Below are positions 46,901 to 58,459 of a DNA stretch of 64,000 nucleotides, piece by piece. Source of the DNA: Alentia gelatinosa (taxonomy: Eukaryota; Annelida; Polychaeta; Phyllodocida; Polynoidae); assembly GCA_950022655.1 (NCBI GenBank), contig OX465580.1, forward strand, positions 100,892,797 through 100,956,796. The letters are read 5' to 3'. Below the pieces are notes generated by a model, which saw only the letters and a list, made by a program, of their open reading frames with translations, had not been told where the DNA came from and ran no database searches. The position numbers were made by a program, and so were the translations under genes. Within the stretch, counting starts at the first letter, position 1. Every line of letters starts with the position of its first letter.

Positions 46901-49502
46901 AATAGATTGGTGAAATATAGTAAAATGTCATGACTGGTCAATCAAAGTGTAGCTTAAATGAGACAAAAGGGAGATATATGTACACCTATAGGCGTAAATG
47001 TAATCTATAACATATTTTTCGTTCAATGCATCATCGTATTCATTGCTACTTGATCTAATCATGTTTTACCTCCTTTTAATTTACATGCCCATTCACTCAA
47101 CAATAGCACCGTAAGTAGAATACAAATGATATATTATTGATGTGTTATGTATAAGTCTATAAAACGAAAACATATATTTAAATAATAATTACTAATTCTA
47201 TCTTAATTCATCTGCTTAATATACCATAACTAAATCTGAAATATGAAAGTACCTAGTTTAAAAATAATAAATTTGTATTCATCAACTATCATTACATTCG
47301 TAAGACTTGCAGGTATGAATTAAAGTCAACATATTCTTTCCAATACTGTATTTCAAATTATCTCTAGTGTTTTGGATACACAAGTACTGGTGGAAAGGGT
47401 GATACTCATGAAATATCAGTTCTTAAAGAATAGCAATATGATTAATTTTCCAACATTATAAAAAGCAATCTGTTTAAACATTTATTACATATATTTTCAT
47501 ATGGCATAGTCTATTCATTTTAAACGCGGCCGTTTTTTGTTTTTTTTCAAAAGCATTTCTGGGGACCTGTGGCTAACTGGGGACTACCCATAGCAGCGAT
47601 ACTAGATGCTCAGGACAACCCAGAGAAAATCAGCGGGAAAATGACAACAGGTACGTTCATACCGTCTGCGCATGTAAATTAGATTATCTTTTGGTAATAA
47701 GCCTTCAGTCCCCTTCTTTTGAGGAGACCCTTGTTTCTAGAATAATAACATAACTTGTCCTGAGATGCCAGGTTTTCACTTTTTCATAAAAATCCACGAT
47801 TTCATTTTTAGGGATGCTAGTTCTCAGGGAATTTACTGTTTCCCTGCTTTTATCAACTTTAAACATCTCCGTCAGCCCCGCCGCGGTAGCGCCGTCCCAG
47901 TAGAACTCAACAATAGGCCTGGAGCATCGTACAAGTGTGCCACAGGGCCTTGCAGCGTCCAGGAGTCTCCTGGAACGTATGCTGGCTCTATGGTAAACTG
48001 CCATAGGCTATCAGTACTAGCATTGGTTTGGCTAGCATCAGTCCCTATGCTCCACCCCTACACTTCCCTTCTGGGGTGTGGACATTTCCGGTTTTTTTGT
48101 CAAAACTTAACTGACATCCCTGGTGTTATGTAATTGCTTTTCCTTACGTGAAATAAAGATGATGTTAATTAAGTTCTAGTCACGACAATAAAACAGTGAT
48201 TCGAACCTCCCCACAGACCCTACGCCATGGCCAACACTAATGCGTTTTTCATGTGTTCTTGATCTATCTGAGACAGCGAATTCTGATAGAAAACATTTCC
48301 ACTCGTTTTTTTTTCTAATCCCAGCTGATATTCCTACTGTTTTTAGAAGATCAAACAACTGTGTAATGATGAAATAAGCTGGTTTAGTTATTGTGCATAT
48401 TTATCTTTAGGTATAGGGCACGCGGTGCATGAGATATATTGAATGAATCATTTTTTTATGAATCAAATTTACAATCAGGGCATTACCGTAAAAGGTTGAC
48501 ATATTCTCTGAGAGCTATATGAACATGATATATATTTTGTTTTACATGGTTGCATTGCACTCCTAACTTGAATTTTCTGGATATTCTTTGCAGCACTCTG
48601 TGTGTACTCCGGGTTGTTTATGAGATTTGCCTGGAAAGTGCAGCCTCGCAACCTACTGCTGTTTGCGTGTCACGGGACCAATGAAGCCACGCAATTGTTC
48701 CAACTGGGTCGTTTTTTCCACTATCAGTGAGTACATATTATCGCAAGTTCACTTCATAAGATAATTGTATTCACTCGTCACCAGTTTTGCTGTCATACGG
48801 TTTGCCAGCCATTCGTTATATTTCTCTAAATGTTTTAGAGTATCATATGCGCTCTGTAATATTATGTTAAAACATTAAACATACAAATTCAATGAGGATT
48901 GGAGCAAAATATTCAGTCCTTTATACATGCGCAGGATTCACAGTTGTGGTGAGTAGTTATGTGGCTTTTTGACGTCTCATTGGTCATTATTGGGGGCAAT
49001 GTAAACCCAAGAGGAAACTGGAGGTGGGGGAATAAATACTGATGGATGTTATACTCTGTCTAATCTATAAGTTGACAAAACAATAAATTATATTTTAGCT
49101 CTCGGCTTAGGTCAAATATTCACTTAAAATAGCGATAAGATGCACCCATGGGGGTCCTGTAGGGCCCCCAAAGCCCGGCACTATTTTTTTCTGTTTTTCC
49201 CAAATCCCTATGCCGTAATTATGGTTTTACAAAATAACTTTCCAGATATTGCCGATTCCATATATATCTACGATATCTCAACCTTTTAATGGGATTGTGT
49301 TTCGATAATCGATATGTATTTAGCATCACAAAAAACATTTGTGTTAAAATTTCAATAAAAGTGATTATTTCTCCTTTGTAGTTATTTGCAAGATGTTGAA
49401 CAGCGGGCAGCGACTGTAAAATATTACCAGGAGAAAGCAGAAGCAAAACAACGCGCTCTAGAAGATAAGAAATTGGAAAAGAGTGCTGCACTAAAGCAGT
49501 AG
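43996..49502 (+). CDS. MPC1: Mitochondrial pyruvate carrier subunit 1
   Basis: MPC1 pairs with MPC2 in the inner mitochondrial membrane to import pyruvate. Secure exons: 47554-47650 ([16 protein letters not shown]...), 48594-48726 ([20 protein letters not shown], then [12 protein letters not shown]) and 49382-49502 (stop TAG), with phases 1 and 2 matching across junctions. These hallmark segments leave little doubt. A candidate first exon, 43996-44036 ([13 protein letters not shown], then donor AG|GTGAGT), ends in phase 2, whereas 47554 starts in phase 0. A further small exon, or a different first exon, must exist and was not found. The C-terminus is longer than in vertebrate MPC1: about 40 charged residues ([20 protein letters not shown]...) form a likely helix. 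A polyadenylation signal AATAAA lies at 49723-49728. Confidence 0.9.
44037..47553 (+). other. Large first intron region of MPC1
   Basis: 3.5 kb with no recognised exon on either strand. It includes a short hairpin at 45677-45718 (AATCACACC/GGGTGTGATT) and a lone SINE tail at 46790-46845. A missing MPC1 N-terminal exon of length 1 modulo 3 should be here if the first exon is at 43996. Confidence 0.45.
46790..46845 (+). repeat. Solo SINE tail
   Basis: TTGGACGTTAAACTACCCAA followed by ATAAACAAAC matches the 3' tail of the tRNA-headed SINEs at 22.2 and 24.4 kb. No tRNA head is visible upstream, so it is a truncated copy. Confidence 0.6.
48180..48345 (-). repeat. Dispersed repeat shared with 53400-53560
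   Basis: On the minus strand TTCGAATCACTGTTTTATTG, CATGGCGTAGG and CTCAGATAGATCAAGAACAC have counterparts on the plus strand at 53440-53545 (GTCTCAGAAAGACTGAG, GAGGTTTGAGCCACTGTTTA). Two diverged copies lie in opposite orientation, one in an MPC1 intron and one in a CCDC83 intron. Confidence 0.4.
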
Positions 49503-51804
49503 CGACTCATTTGTTCCCAATATCTCCCATTCTGGTTTTAATAGCATATCACTTTTGCTGTTCAATTTTAAGTCTCAAAGTGGACTGTGTAAGGATTATG
49601 TACTAGTTGAAAATGTTATGATAATTGTAAAATGATAGGGCGAGACCAGCTTTGAACGATAGACAACAACTTTTAAGCGGCACTAAACAAGGTTCAAAGA
49701 AATGATATTAGTATAATTTCCCAATAAATAAATACTGGGGAAATAATGGTTGACATTTACAACTAAATCTTCGGGGGCTTCGGCTTGATCTGTATATTTG
49801 CTAGAATAATCTGCGAAACCTTACGAGAGAGTATAGCACACAAACTAATGCCTTTGAAAACGAGTTGCTGTGGTTGTTGGTATAGAGCCTGGATGTAAAA
49901 GGTGTACGCATATCAGCGGCCATCCCCATGCGACCGGCATCTAGTCATCACTTCATGAAATGTCTTAGCAAGGAATTGAACGTGATGTACTGAAGAATTG
50001 AACCCACCTTAAAGATTTTAGATTCATATTAGATATATGAAATTATTGACTTTGAGATTTAATGTGAGATTTAAAAGGTACAGTGAATTATGGTTTCTAT
50101 CTCATGCACATTATTATATTTTAACCAAGCCCCCGTATTATCCAGATTAAAAACATAGAAGCCATATTAATCATGTATTCATTTGCATATGCTGTATCCA
50201 TTGATTAAGAAATCAAACTGACTGAAAGTATATTAACGTTCATTGAAATTAATCAACCGTTCTCAGATGTTACTTTTAGCATGCTGAGATTGAGTTACTG
50301 CAGTGACAAAGCCAGTATTGGGACTAAGATGTTTTATGCATGTCCCGGTGAAGTATACTGTAGAGTTCGCATGGCTGTGATGCTGATCTATGTATGCGAG
50401 TTGTGAATTATGACAAGATGACGTCGTTGATCATCAATGTGATTACAGGTTGTACGACTATATAGTGTTGATAAGAATGATACTCAATTTCAAATAAGCA
50501 AAGACCTTAGTAGTGGGTTTTGTGGAACGTGCCATTCTTTTATCTATATTTCCTTCAGCGAACCCTTAAGTAACTGAATTTTAATGCCTTTCCATAATCA
50601 CTTACTGTACAAAGTACACGACAGCTTCTCAGCTTTTGTTCTCCATGACGGAAACAATTAAGGCCAGTAAAGTATCAGTTGACTATCCCGGCGCCTGAAT
50701 ATACTTGTTTTTATTGAAACATTTTGCTTGGTTTATTGGTATTCGATGTCATGCCATTAGATTAAGGACAAGGACAAGCTAGGATTTAATACTTTTCCAT
50801 GCTCAGGAAAATTGCAGTTTTTAGAATTCAAAATAAATGGCAATGTACTTTAGGGTTACTGGGTAAGAAGTAAAGGAACGCAAAGTATTACCTTAAGTTT
50901 ATCCGATGTAACGTTTCCTGTTTTATATCCCATACTTAAAACAACTAACCAGTGCAATTGTATTTGTAACCAATATTGGTCAGCACCGTCCACCTAAGCA
51001 ATAGACCATGCTGGACTGCCAGACCTCTTCAAATTAAGGCATTGTTTGTATTACATCTTGACGCCTCAAAAGAATTGGAGACCTTCTCCGTGTTCACGAG
51101 TAGAGTTGTACATTGACTTTTATATTGTCTTTATATGAAGAATTAGAAAATGTCCAATGTGTAAAGCACACTGCCAAGCTGGCACGCACCCATCCAGTAG
51201 GAAATGGCAGCACCGATTTATAACTCCTCGACTACTGATTCATGTAGTATGTAATACGCGAGCCTGTACTAACTGATTAGAATTACCGTATCGGTTACAG
51301 GTTTTTAATTGAGCGTCATGATAAAAGGTGAGCGCTTGTTGCACGGATATTTTGGCGTGTCGTAGACTTAATTATTTATTGTGAACGGACAGAAACTACC
51401 AATAAAATGATATAACAGGATATGAAAACGGTGTTTCATGTTTTCCCTTTCTCAAACAAATTATCTTTATGAAAATATAACGAGAAGCATGATTTATACA
51501 GCAGAATTTATTCATTGTATATCACAGACAGTGCTTATTCAATTACAAATTACCCAAACTAAGTGCATCTATGAGAGTAGTGTGGGTATTTCGACGTGTC
51601 CGTATAATCTGTTTATGTTCAACTGAACCCATTGCAATTCCATATACATGTTCAGTGCAAAATGATAAATAGGTGAATTCCATTTTGTTTTAAGATTAAC
51701 ATCCCCCCCCCCCCCCAAGTTTCCAATATTGCATAATTTAAGTCTACGGCTAAATTAGGCCACTGACCGCGTGGCAAAGGGCGACATGCCTTCACCAACA
51801 GAAC
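49503..51804. other. Convergent intergenic region between MPC1 and CCDC83
   Basis: Contains the 3' ends of both genes: AATAAA at 49723 for MPC1 on plus and TTTATT at 51375 and 51507 as candidate signals for CCDC83 on minus. No coding exon or recognisable mobile element is seen. A C-run at 51703-51717 is a simple repeat. Confidence 0.55.
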
Positions 51805-54800
51805 TTAGGTGTGGCGAGGTGTCGTGGCGCCCTTCAGCATTGGGTGAGTGACAGGCCAATCAGTGGGCTGATAACTCTCCGCTTTCTGTTCCTCTTCACT
51901 GCGCTCACCGACCTGATATATAGGTATCCTCTTTCCCGTTACGTTCAGAAGTTTCAACTCCAAAGGTCCCAGCTGTAGGAAGTCCTGAAAAATAATACAC
52001 ATGCGCTTATAATATTACAATCAAATCTGAAAGGAAGTTATTTCACTTTGCTCATGCATGATGTAGAATACCATGATAATAGAAACAATTACATCAAGTA
52101 TCCTTCTTTATGGCATATTAAGACATAAAAATATTTGTCATATTGAATATTTGGAAATGGTTTTAAAACTTATTCCATATTTGGTTTAGCTTACCCCATA
52201 TTCGTCATTTTCCATCTGGAAGAAGGTTTCGAATGGATCTTCCTCGCCTTCTAGATTTTCGCCATCATCTGCAGTTCCCAATAGAAAAAATTGATTTTAT
52301 TTTGTTTATAAAATGTTAAGAAAAAAAGAATTTCACAAATATTTGTGCTGGACATGGCTTACCATAGCTTACCAGATGGGCAAATTCTGCATAAGTGGGC
52401 ACCTTTTAACCCTATAAGACAGCAACATGCCGATTCTTCCCAATGACACATTTGCCCAATGGATCTGTCGGGTCGGTGAGAATCGGTTAACTTTATGTCG
52501 CTGTACACACTTCACAGACCCAATTATAATCGGGTCGGGCATTACTGACATAGGGGTAATGACCGACTCTGCCCGACTTTAATCTTCTCGCTGTACACAT
52601 TTCACCGACTGTTCCCGATTCTGAGTAGGCCGCTTAGATAGCAATGATATGTATCTACCTGTTTGATATACAAGTATCATATACCGATTTGTAGGGGAAA
52701 CTTATTCGGTTATAAGTCTGAAAACAACTTTCTGTTATCTTAAATAGAAAAGAAGTTATTAAACTTTGCATTTTTGTCTATCGAGGCCTATCACCTGGCC
52801 CGGGTCCAGCCGGGCCCGGCTCCTGGTCACTTTCTTTGGTCTCAATTGGTTCTTCCTGGGACTTTGAAACCGTTGATCAGTCTTATCTTGTCTATTTGGC
52901 AAGTTCAGGGGTTTATTTAAATTATGAAATAGTTTTTCAATATCAATTTTTCCACTAAATATTTCCACTAGGCATTTGTGAAGTCAATCATTCAATGACT
53001 GTACTGTACTTAGATATATAAAATGAGAGGAGACATCTGATTACTTACAGTCACTTTTAATGGTTACTTACAGTCACTTTCATCTGTTTCATCGCTATCA
53101 ATGTGTTCGTCATTGTCCGGTAGGGGCCCTTGAAGTTTCATCACCTTATCTGAGATGAACTGAATCACGCTTTGAGGTCTCTCCTCTCCTGTTGCAAAAC
53201 AGTAAGATACATGGAAATGATAACAGTACAATCTTGCAGTCACAGAGCAGAATGTATACGGTATTTACAAAACCAGCGTGAGTGCAAAAGAAGGGGACCG
53301 AATATATATTTTTCAATATAGAAAACGTCACTATATACAAAACTCAACGTCGTCTCTTAAAACATCATCGCAGTTCTCATAACTCGAAATGGATATGGAG
53401 AAACTTCGCAGGGATGTCAGTTGGGATCATGAAAAAAGAGTGGAAATAGTTTTTATGTGGAATTTACAGTCTCAGAAAGACTGAGAAATCATGAAAAACA
53501 CAATGGGGCTGGGTGTGGGAGGAGGTTTGAGCCACTGTTTATTGGTGTAAGGGAGGCCCAATTTATTCTTTTTGTTCTACATGGGAAAAAGGAATTTGAT
53601 CTCCATCTCTGCAGAAAGTGCTGTTTACTTTGGTGGATAATAACTACAATTAGATGAAGCACTCCTGTCTCATTTCTTCTGTTTTTCGAGAAACCAGATT
53701 TTCTCTGATCCTCGCCGTGTTAACGAATGTCAGGCCGATATATAGAAATAGGTGGGCTGGAGCAGGCTACACGTTCACCGGCGGCGGCCGTCAGAATCGG
53801 CTAAAAACTGATTAGATGACTTCTGCCTGTTATCAGATACCCATGCAGTATATTTGATTATTACGTACTGCTGCTCCTTGTGCAGTATAAATTGTATACT
53901 GAACCCTGTGCAGTACACTATTATACTGCACACATTGAAAAATCAGCACTGTGTGAGCTTTCATGTAGACATGTCTTCTATGCCAATATATGGTAAGATT
54001 TTATTAATTTGGGTATATAATAAATATAGATTGGCCTACGATGCTTGTGATGCTACAAAACTCGATGGGAATTGATATTGTTTATAGAACTCGGCCTTGG
54101 GCCTCGTTCTGTAAAAAACAACAATTCCTCATCTCGTTTTGTAGCATGTACAGCATGGTCAGGTCGTTCTGTATGATTACTCGCCTTTCGACTTATCATT
54201 AGGATTTTTTTTGTAAATAATTAGAAATTATGCCCATCAGGTAGCCGAAAAAGTCTTCTCTCCTAGGAGAATATGGCTTTCCGTATTCAACTATGTAGCG
54301 ATCTGTAGGCTCCATAGGCTAAATTCATTACCTCATTCAGAAGACTTTGTCATTAGGAAGGCTGAATCAACTGTTTTCCAGTTGTCGCGTTTCTATATAT
54401 AAAATGGCTTTAAGATGACTTACTTTGAAGCAGAATCCCACACCATGAATAAAATCTTAAGAACTAGAAGCTTAACCCTTTCGGGGTGGATGATGCCTTA
54501 AGGCATCAACCAGCAGAGGTCGAATGATGCCTTAAGGCATCAACTGTCCGGGGCGGATGAGGCCTTGAGGCATCATTTGCTGGATACTTATGAAATTGTT
54601 TTTCAAAAAGGAAATATTTTAAAAATAAACTTGAAATTTGCACAGAATGTAGATGTAACATCTTTTTTTTTAAATTTTAAATAATAGAAATAAAAATATT
54701 AAGGATAAAATATTACATCACATGATAAATCTTCGAATTTTGAGTTCAGAGGACAATCCCCCGTCCCTTAGAACTGTACATAGTCACTAGTAGCTGTCCC

Positions 54801-57800
54801 CAAGTGTGTAGTTCGGCCATAGGCGACCTTGTTTCAAGGGTTAACCAACATATTATCATATTGTATTGCCACCCAGGTTATAGATTTGTATTACAGTTCT
54901 AGATGACAATGGCACAGAAGTGGGAAAAAAGGTATCATATGAATAAAGAAGTTGTCATAAACTGTACCATGTTCAGTAATGGCACGCTGCCGCCGGTCCT
55001 CGGTACTAGGAAGACTCATCTTGGCGAGGTCCATCTCCAAGACACCAGCCTCATCTAGGTTCTCGTCGTCCCCAAATTGCGTTAAGTAGAAGTTCCTAAA
55101 CAACAGAACCATATAAAAAGAATAAATATATATTCTCAAATTTACATGAATACAAGAAACTCTTTACTAATACGTAGCAGCTCGCAGTATTGATGGCGTC
55201 AAAGAAAATGCAATAATGGCCCAAGTGCTAGCAGGACAGTAACAAAAGCTTACTCTAAACCTCAAGCGGCAAATAGCCAAGTCCAAGAAATTATATAAAT
55301 CTGTCAAGTACACAACTGAGACCTTATTATAAGTAAAGGAAAAGCTGTGCAATACAGGACAGTCAATTCATAGTCGTGGTCAGCTTAGGTATGGGATGAC
55401 CTTATTTAAGTAATAGAGAAATACCCATTACATAAATTGATTTGGTGTCACTTTTTTCAATGAAACTGATGTCTTCACAGGACATGCAAATTATACTTAA
55501 ATCTATATTAAATGTAAGGGTTATAGTAACAGCCGTTAAGTGTACCTGGATATTTTGAGATCATCAACGGTACACTCAAACAGCTCGCTCATGATGCCCA
55601 GGTTGTTCTTCTCGATCTGTTCCACTTCTTGAAGTAGTTCGTCAGCCTCTCGTTTGTGCATTTCGACCTGGATACGATGTAGACTTTATCTTGAGACAAC
55701 AGCAGAATAATGTTCCTTGTGAATCAATAAATCACGAATAAAACTGGACTGTCGCCTCCAAGAACATACCCTGGTTTTGTCTGGTACAATTTCTTTGCTG
55801 CTATTCTAATTTTTGCGACCATACATGTAGATACTGCACACTTTTTCCAAAAAATTACATGAGATGCAAATTATGATGTTATCCAGAATATTCCTGAATG
55901 AAATATAGGAGACCTTACCCATGTTGTATATTAACTTATTTCAACCTGAAAGTAGGACTTACATCAAAATTGTTCTCGCATACAAACAGACTCACCTCTT
56001 TTTTTAACCAGTCGTTGTCTAGTACTTCCTGACGACTGTTCTTGTCTAGTTTCGCCATTGCCTTCTGCAAGACAAAGATGAATACATGTATTTGTTAGTT
56101 TGAGGTTTAACATCCCAGGGGACCCTTAGGGTATATAGAGACCATGAATACATGTCTATCTATTAGGGATAAAGATGACTGTCGTATCTAAATAAACCTT
56201 TAAGGGATTTCTAAAATCGTTATCTATCTAAACGTATATTTCTAAGCACTTGTTCCACAATGCTACTGATAAAGGTGTATTCTATATCATTTACTTCACC
56301 TTTAAATTGTGATTCACAGAATATTGGTGCTTCCTGATCTTTCTTGAGTAACCTACACAGAATTAGCATATATATATATATATATCTTTTCATTGTATAT
56401 CAGTATGTATTAGAGCCATGTTCACGATGACTTCAAATGTTTACCTCCGTGGCCAAGTATTTCTGTTTGTCGAGTGTATCCTCTGTGTGTTCTAGAATTT
56501 CATCTTTAGCCTTTCCCAGCGATCGTTCTAAATGGCCTGGAATAAAGAATGAATGAGTTCCGAGTACTTTGTTCTAAATTGACTGTGTCATACACTCGCT
56601 GACGCTTGTGTATTGCTACGCGTCAACTACTCGTGGTTTACGGCCGCCTGTCCACATAACCATCGATTATTGTATATAGCCCTTACCGAGAGAGCAAAGC
56701 TGATTTCGTGGTAACTTAACAGATTTTTTTTAGAAACAAAAGCATCAATTTAAAAAAAAATAGATTTAACAGGTTTTTTATGTCAGTGTCAAATTCAATA
56801 ATTCCTAGTTCCAGTCATCTCAGTGAAGCAAGATTATAAGTCAGTAGATTTTTCATATACATGCCAGCCATCTTGTTAAAGCTAGTTTCCATGTGTGAAA
56901 AGAAAAACAAAAAAAACATTCACTGTGCCTATGCTTACCAGTCATCTCGTTGAAACTGGTTTCCATGTCAACCAGCTCCTGCTGGAGTAGGGCAATCTGT
57001 TTCTGGTGCTCTTTATGGCCGTATGCCTTGTACAATTTCCAATGTTCCACTTCCTTCTCCTCCTGAATGATCTCTGCCTCCTTCCGTGCCATCTGTTCCT
57101 TCAGAACTGTGCCAAGATATCAGTGTCAACATTCATAATCATTCCAGCCCTGATGAAGGCAACATCCACGCTCTTTGCCGAAACTTATATAATGTGGAAA
57201 ATCACTTATCACCATTAACTGATGTATGAAGGTTAATGGTATTAATTAAAGCCCAATTTAAAGAACTTTTGATCAGTTCAACAATGTAATACATGAATCA
57301 TACATAAATGGAGGCGGCCATGGAAAAAATACTGCTCATTGGTTAGTGACTCTCATAACAAAATGGTTAATACGGCCTTTTTTTTAAATCAAGATGCGTT
57401 TATTAAACAATCCAAAGAGTACTTTACTTACAAATATTTGTATTCCATGTGTTGTTTATTAGACCATAGTATAGGAATTTTTATAATTACTCCTCATACA
57501 ATCAAAACTACATGTACTTTTCTTAGACCCCAGTGTACAGACATACGTTACACGTCCTCCGCGTAAAAAAGATACAACTCTGTCATCCCATTACAAAGTA
57601 GAAAATCCTTTTCACAAAACACGGTTAAACAGTTGGTATCAAAGTAATGAACAATGCAACATCTAATCTAACGCCAGATAAAAATAATTCTTTGGAGTAA
57701 GATAAATAGAAATTCTAGTTACCAGCCACTTCTCTTTCTTCCACTTTAGCATTTTCCCACTTGTCCATCATCACTTGAATGACTTCATTTTTGTCTACAT

Positions 57801-58459
57801 CCTTTTCTTCTGACAGTTTCTTTTCGAATTCTTTTGCTTGTTTTAATAAATTCTTCAAATATACTCCTTGTTCCTGCTGCAACCGTTCGTTCTAAAAATA
57901 TATATATTTTTTATATTAGACTTGGAAAGAATTAGAACCATGCCGGTGGGTGTGGTTATGTTTGCATGCCATGATAAATGAGTAGATTCTAGTGTTACTT
58001 CCATATAATGGTAGAATCTACTTGGAATACAATACATACTCTTTCATGCGCCCGCAAATTTTGTTCTTCCAGTCCACGAAGCTCATATCGTAGATCCTCT
58101 TGTTGCCTCTCCTTATTGTTGATTCTAGAAGTAAACAATATGACCATGACTATTCACCAAACTTTTAACTCTAAAAATATGCTACAATCAACTGATGTTC
58201 TATATGTTACAATGAATCTCTTTATAAAACACATACTGATATGTATGTTGAGAAAATCTCACCCAAAATTAGCATGCTTATTAAGTATTTATTTCCATTA
58301 AAAAGAAAAGTTTCAGTGAAAATATTTAAATGTCACTCACTGATATGCAAGAAGTGCTTCTCTCCATGTCATTGTGGCTTCTCCTCCTCCTCTGCTTTTC
58401 TTTCCTCCTTTTTTCTTCTTGCCACTCCCACTTCCGCCCTTCTTCGCTTTCTTTCCCAT
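51805..58459 (-). CDS. CCDC83: Coiled-coil domain-containing protein 83 orthologue
   Basis: Eleven coding exons on the minus strand, all phase-consistent: 58459-58341, 58124-58040, 57891-57723, 57106-56939, 56536-56445, 56064-55996, 55667-55546, 55095-54968, 53188-53072, 52268-52195, 51984-51805 (stop). They give 440 residues, close to the roughly 410 of vertebrate CCDC83. Order: a Lys/Gly-rich start (MGKKAKKGGSGSGKKKK), a WREALLAYQ motif, a long coiled coil (residues about 40-260), LDNDWLKKEVEMHKREADEL, the conserved CTVDDLKISRNFYLTQFG, an acidic linker, then FLQLGPLELKLL near the C-terminus. These blocks match CCDC83 in order. The function is poorly known in vertebrates (testis-enriched, possibly ciliary). 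A 5' untranslated exon probably precedes the ATG, which follows an acceptor-like TTTTCATAG. Confidence 0.88.
52365..52640. repeat. Small foldback-like repeat in CCDC83 intron
   Basis: Contains two CGCTGTACACA(C/T)TTCAC words and the inverted pair ATCGGGTCGGGCA / TGCCCGACT around 52530-52580. It is probably a decayed MITE. Confidence 0.4.
54476..54840. mobile_element. piggyBac-like MITE with a triple palindrome
   Basis: 365 bp bounded by TTAA on both sides (54472-54475 and 54841-54844), with ends CCCTTTCGGGG and TTTCAAGGG, i.e. short CCCTT inverted termini inside a TTAA target duplication. That is the signature of piggyBac-type elements. Near the left end the 18-bp palindrome TGATGCCTTAAGGCATCA occurs twice perfectly and a third time with changes, spaced about 35-40 bp. 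No coding capacity. It lies in the CCDC83 intron between exons 8 and 9. Confidence 0.7.
56370..56387. repeat. Short (AT)n microsatellite
   Basis: A run of nine AT dinucleotides in a CCDC83 intron. Confidence 0.8.
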
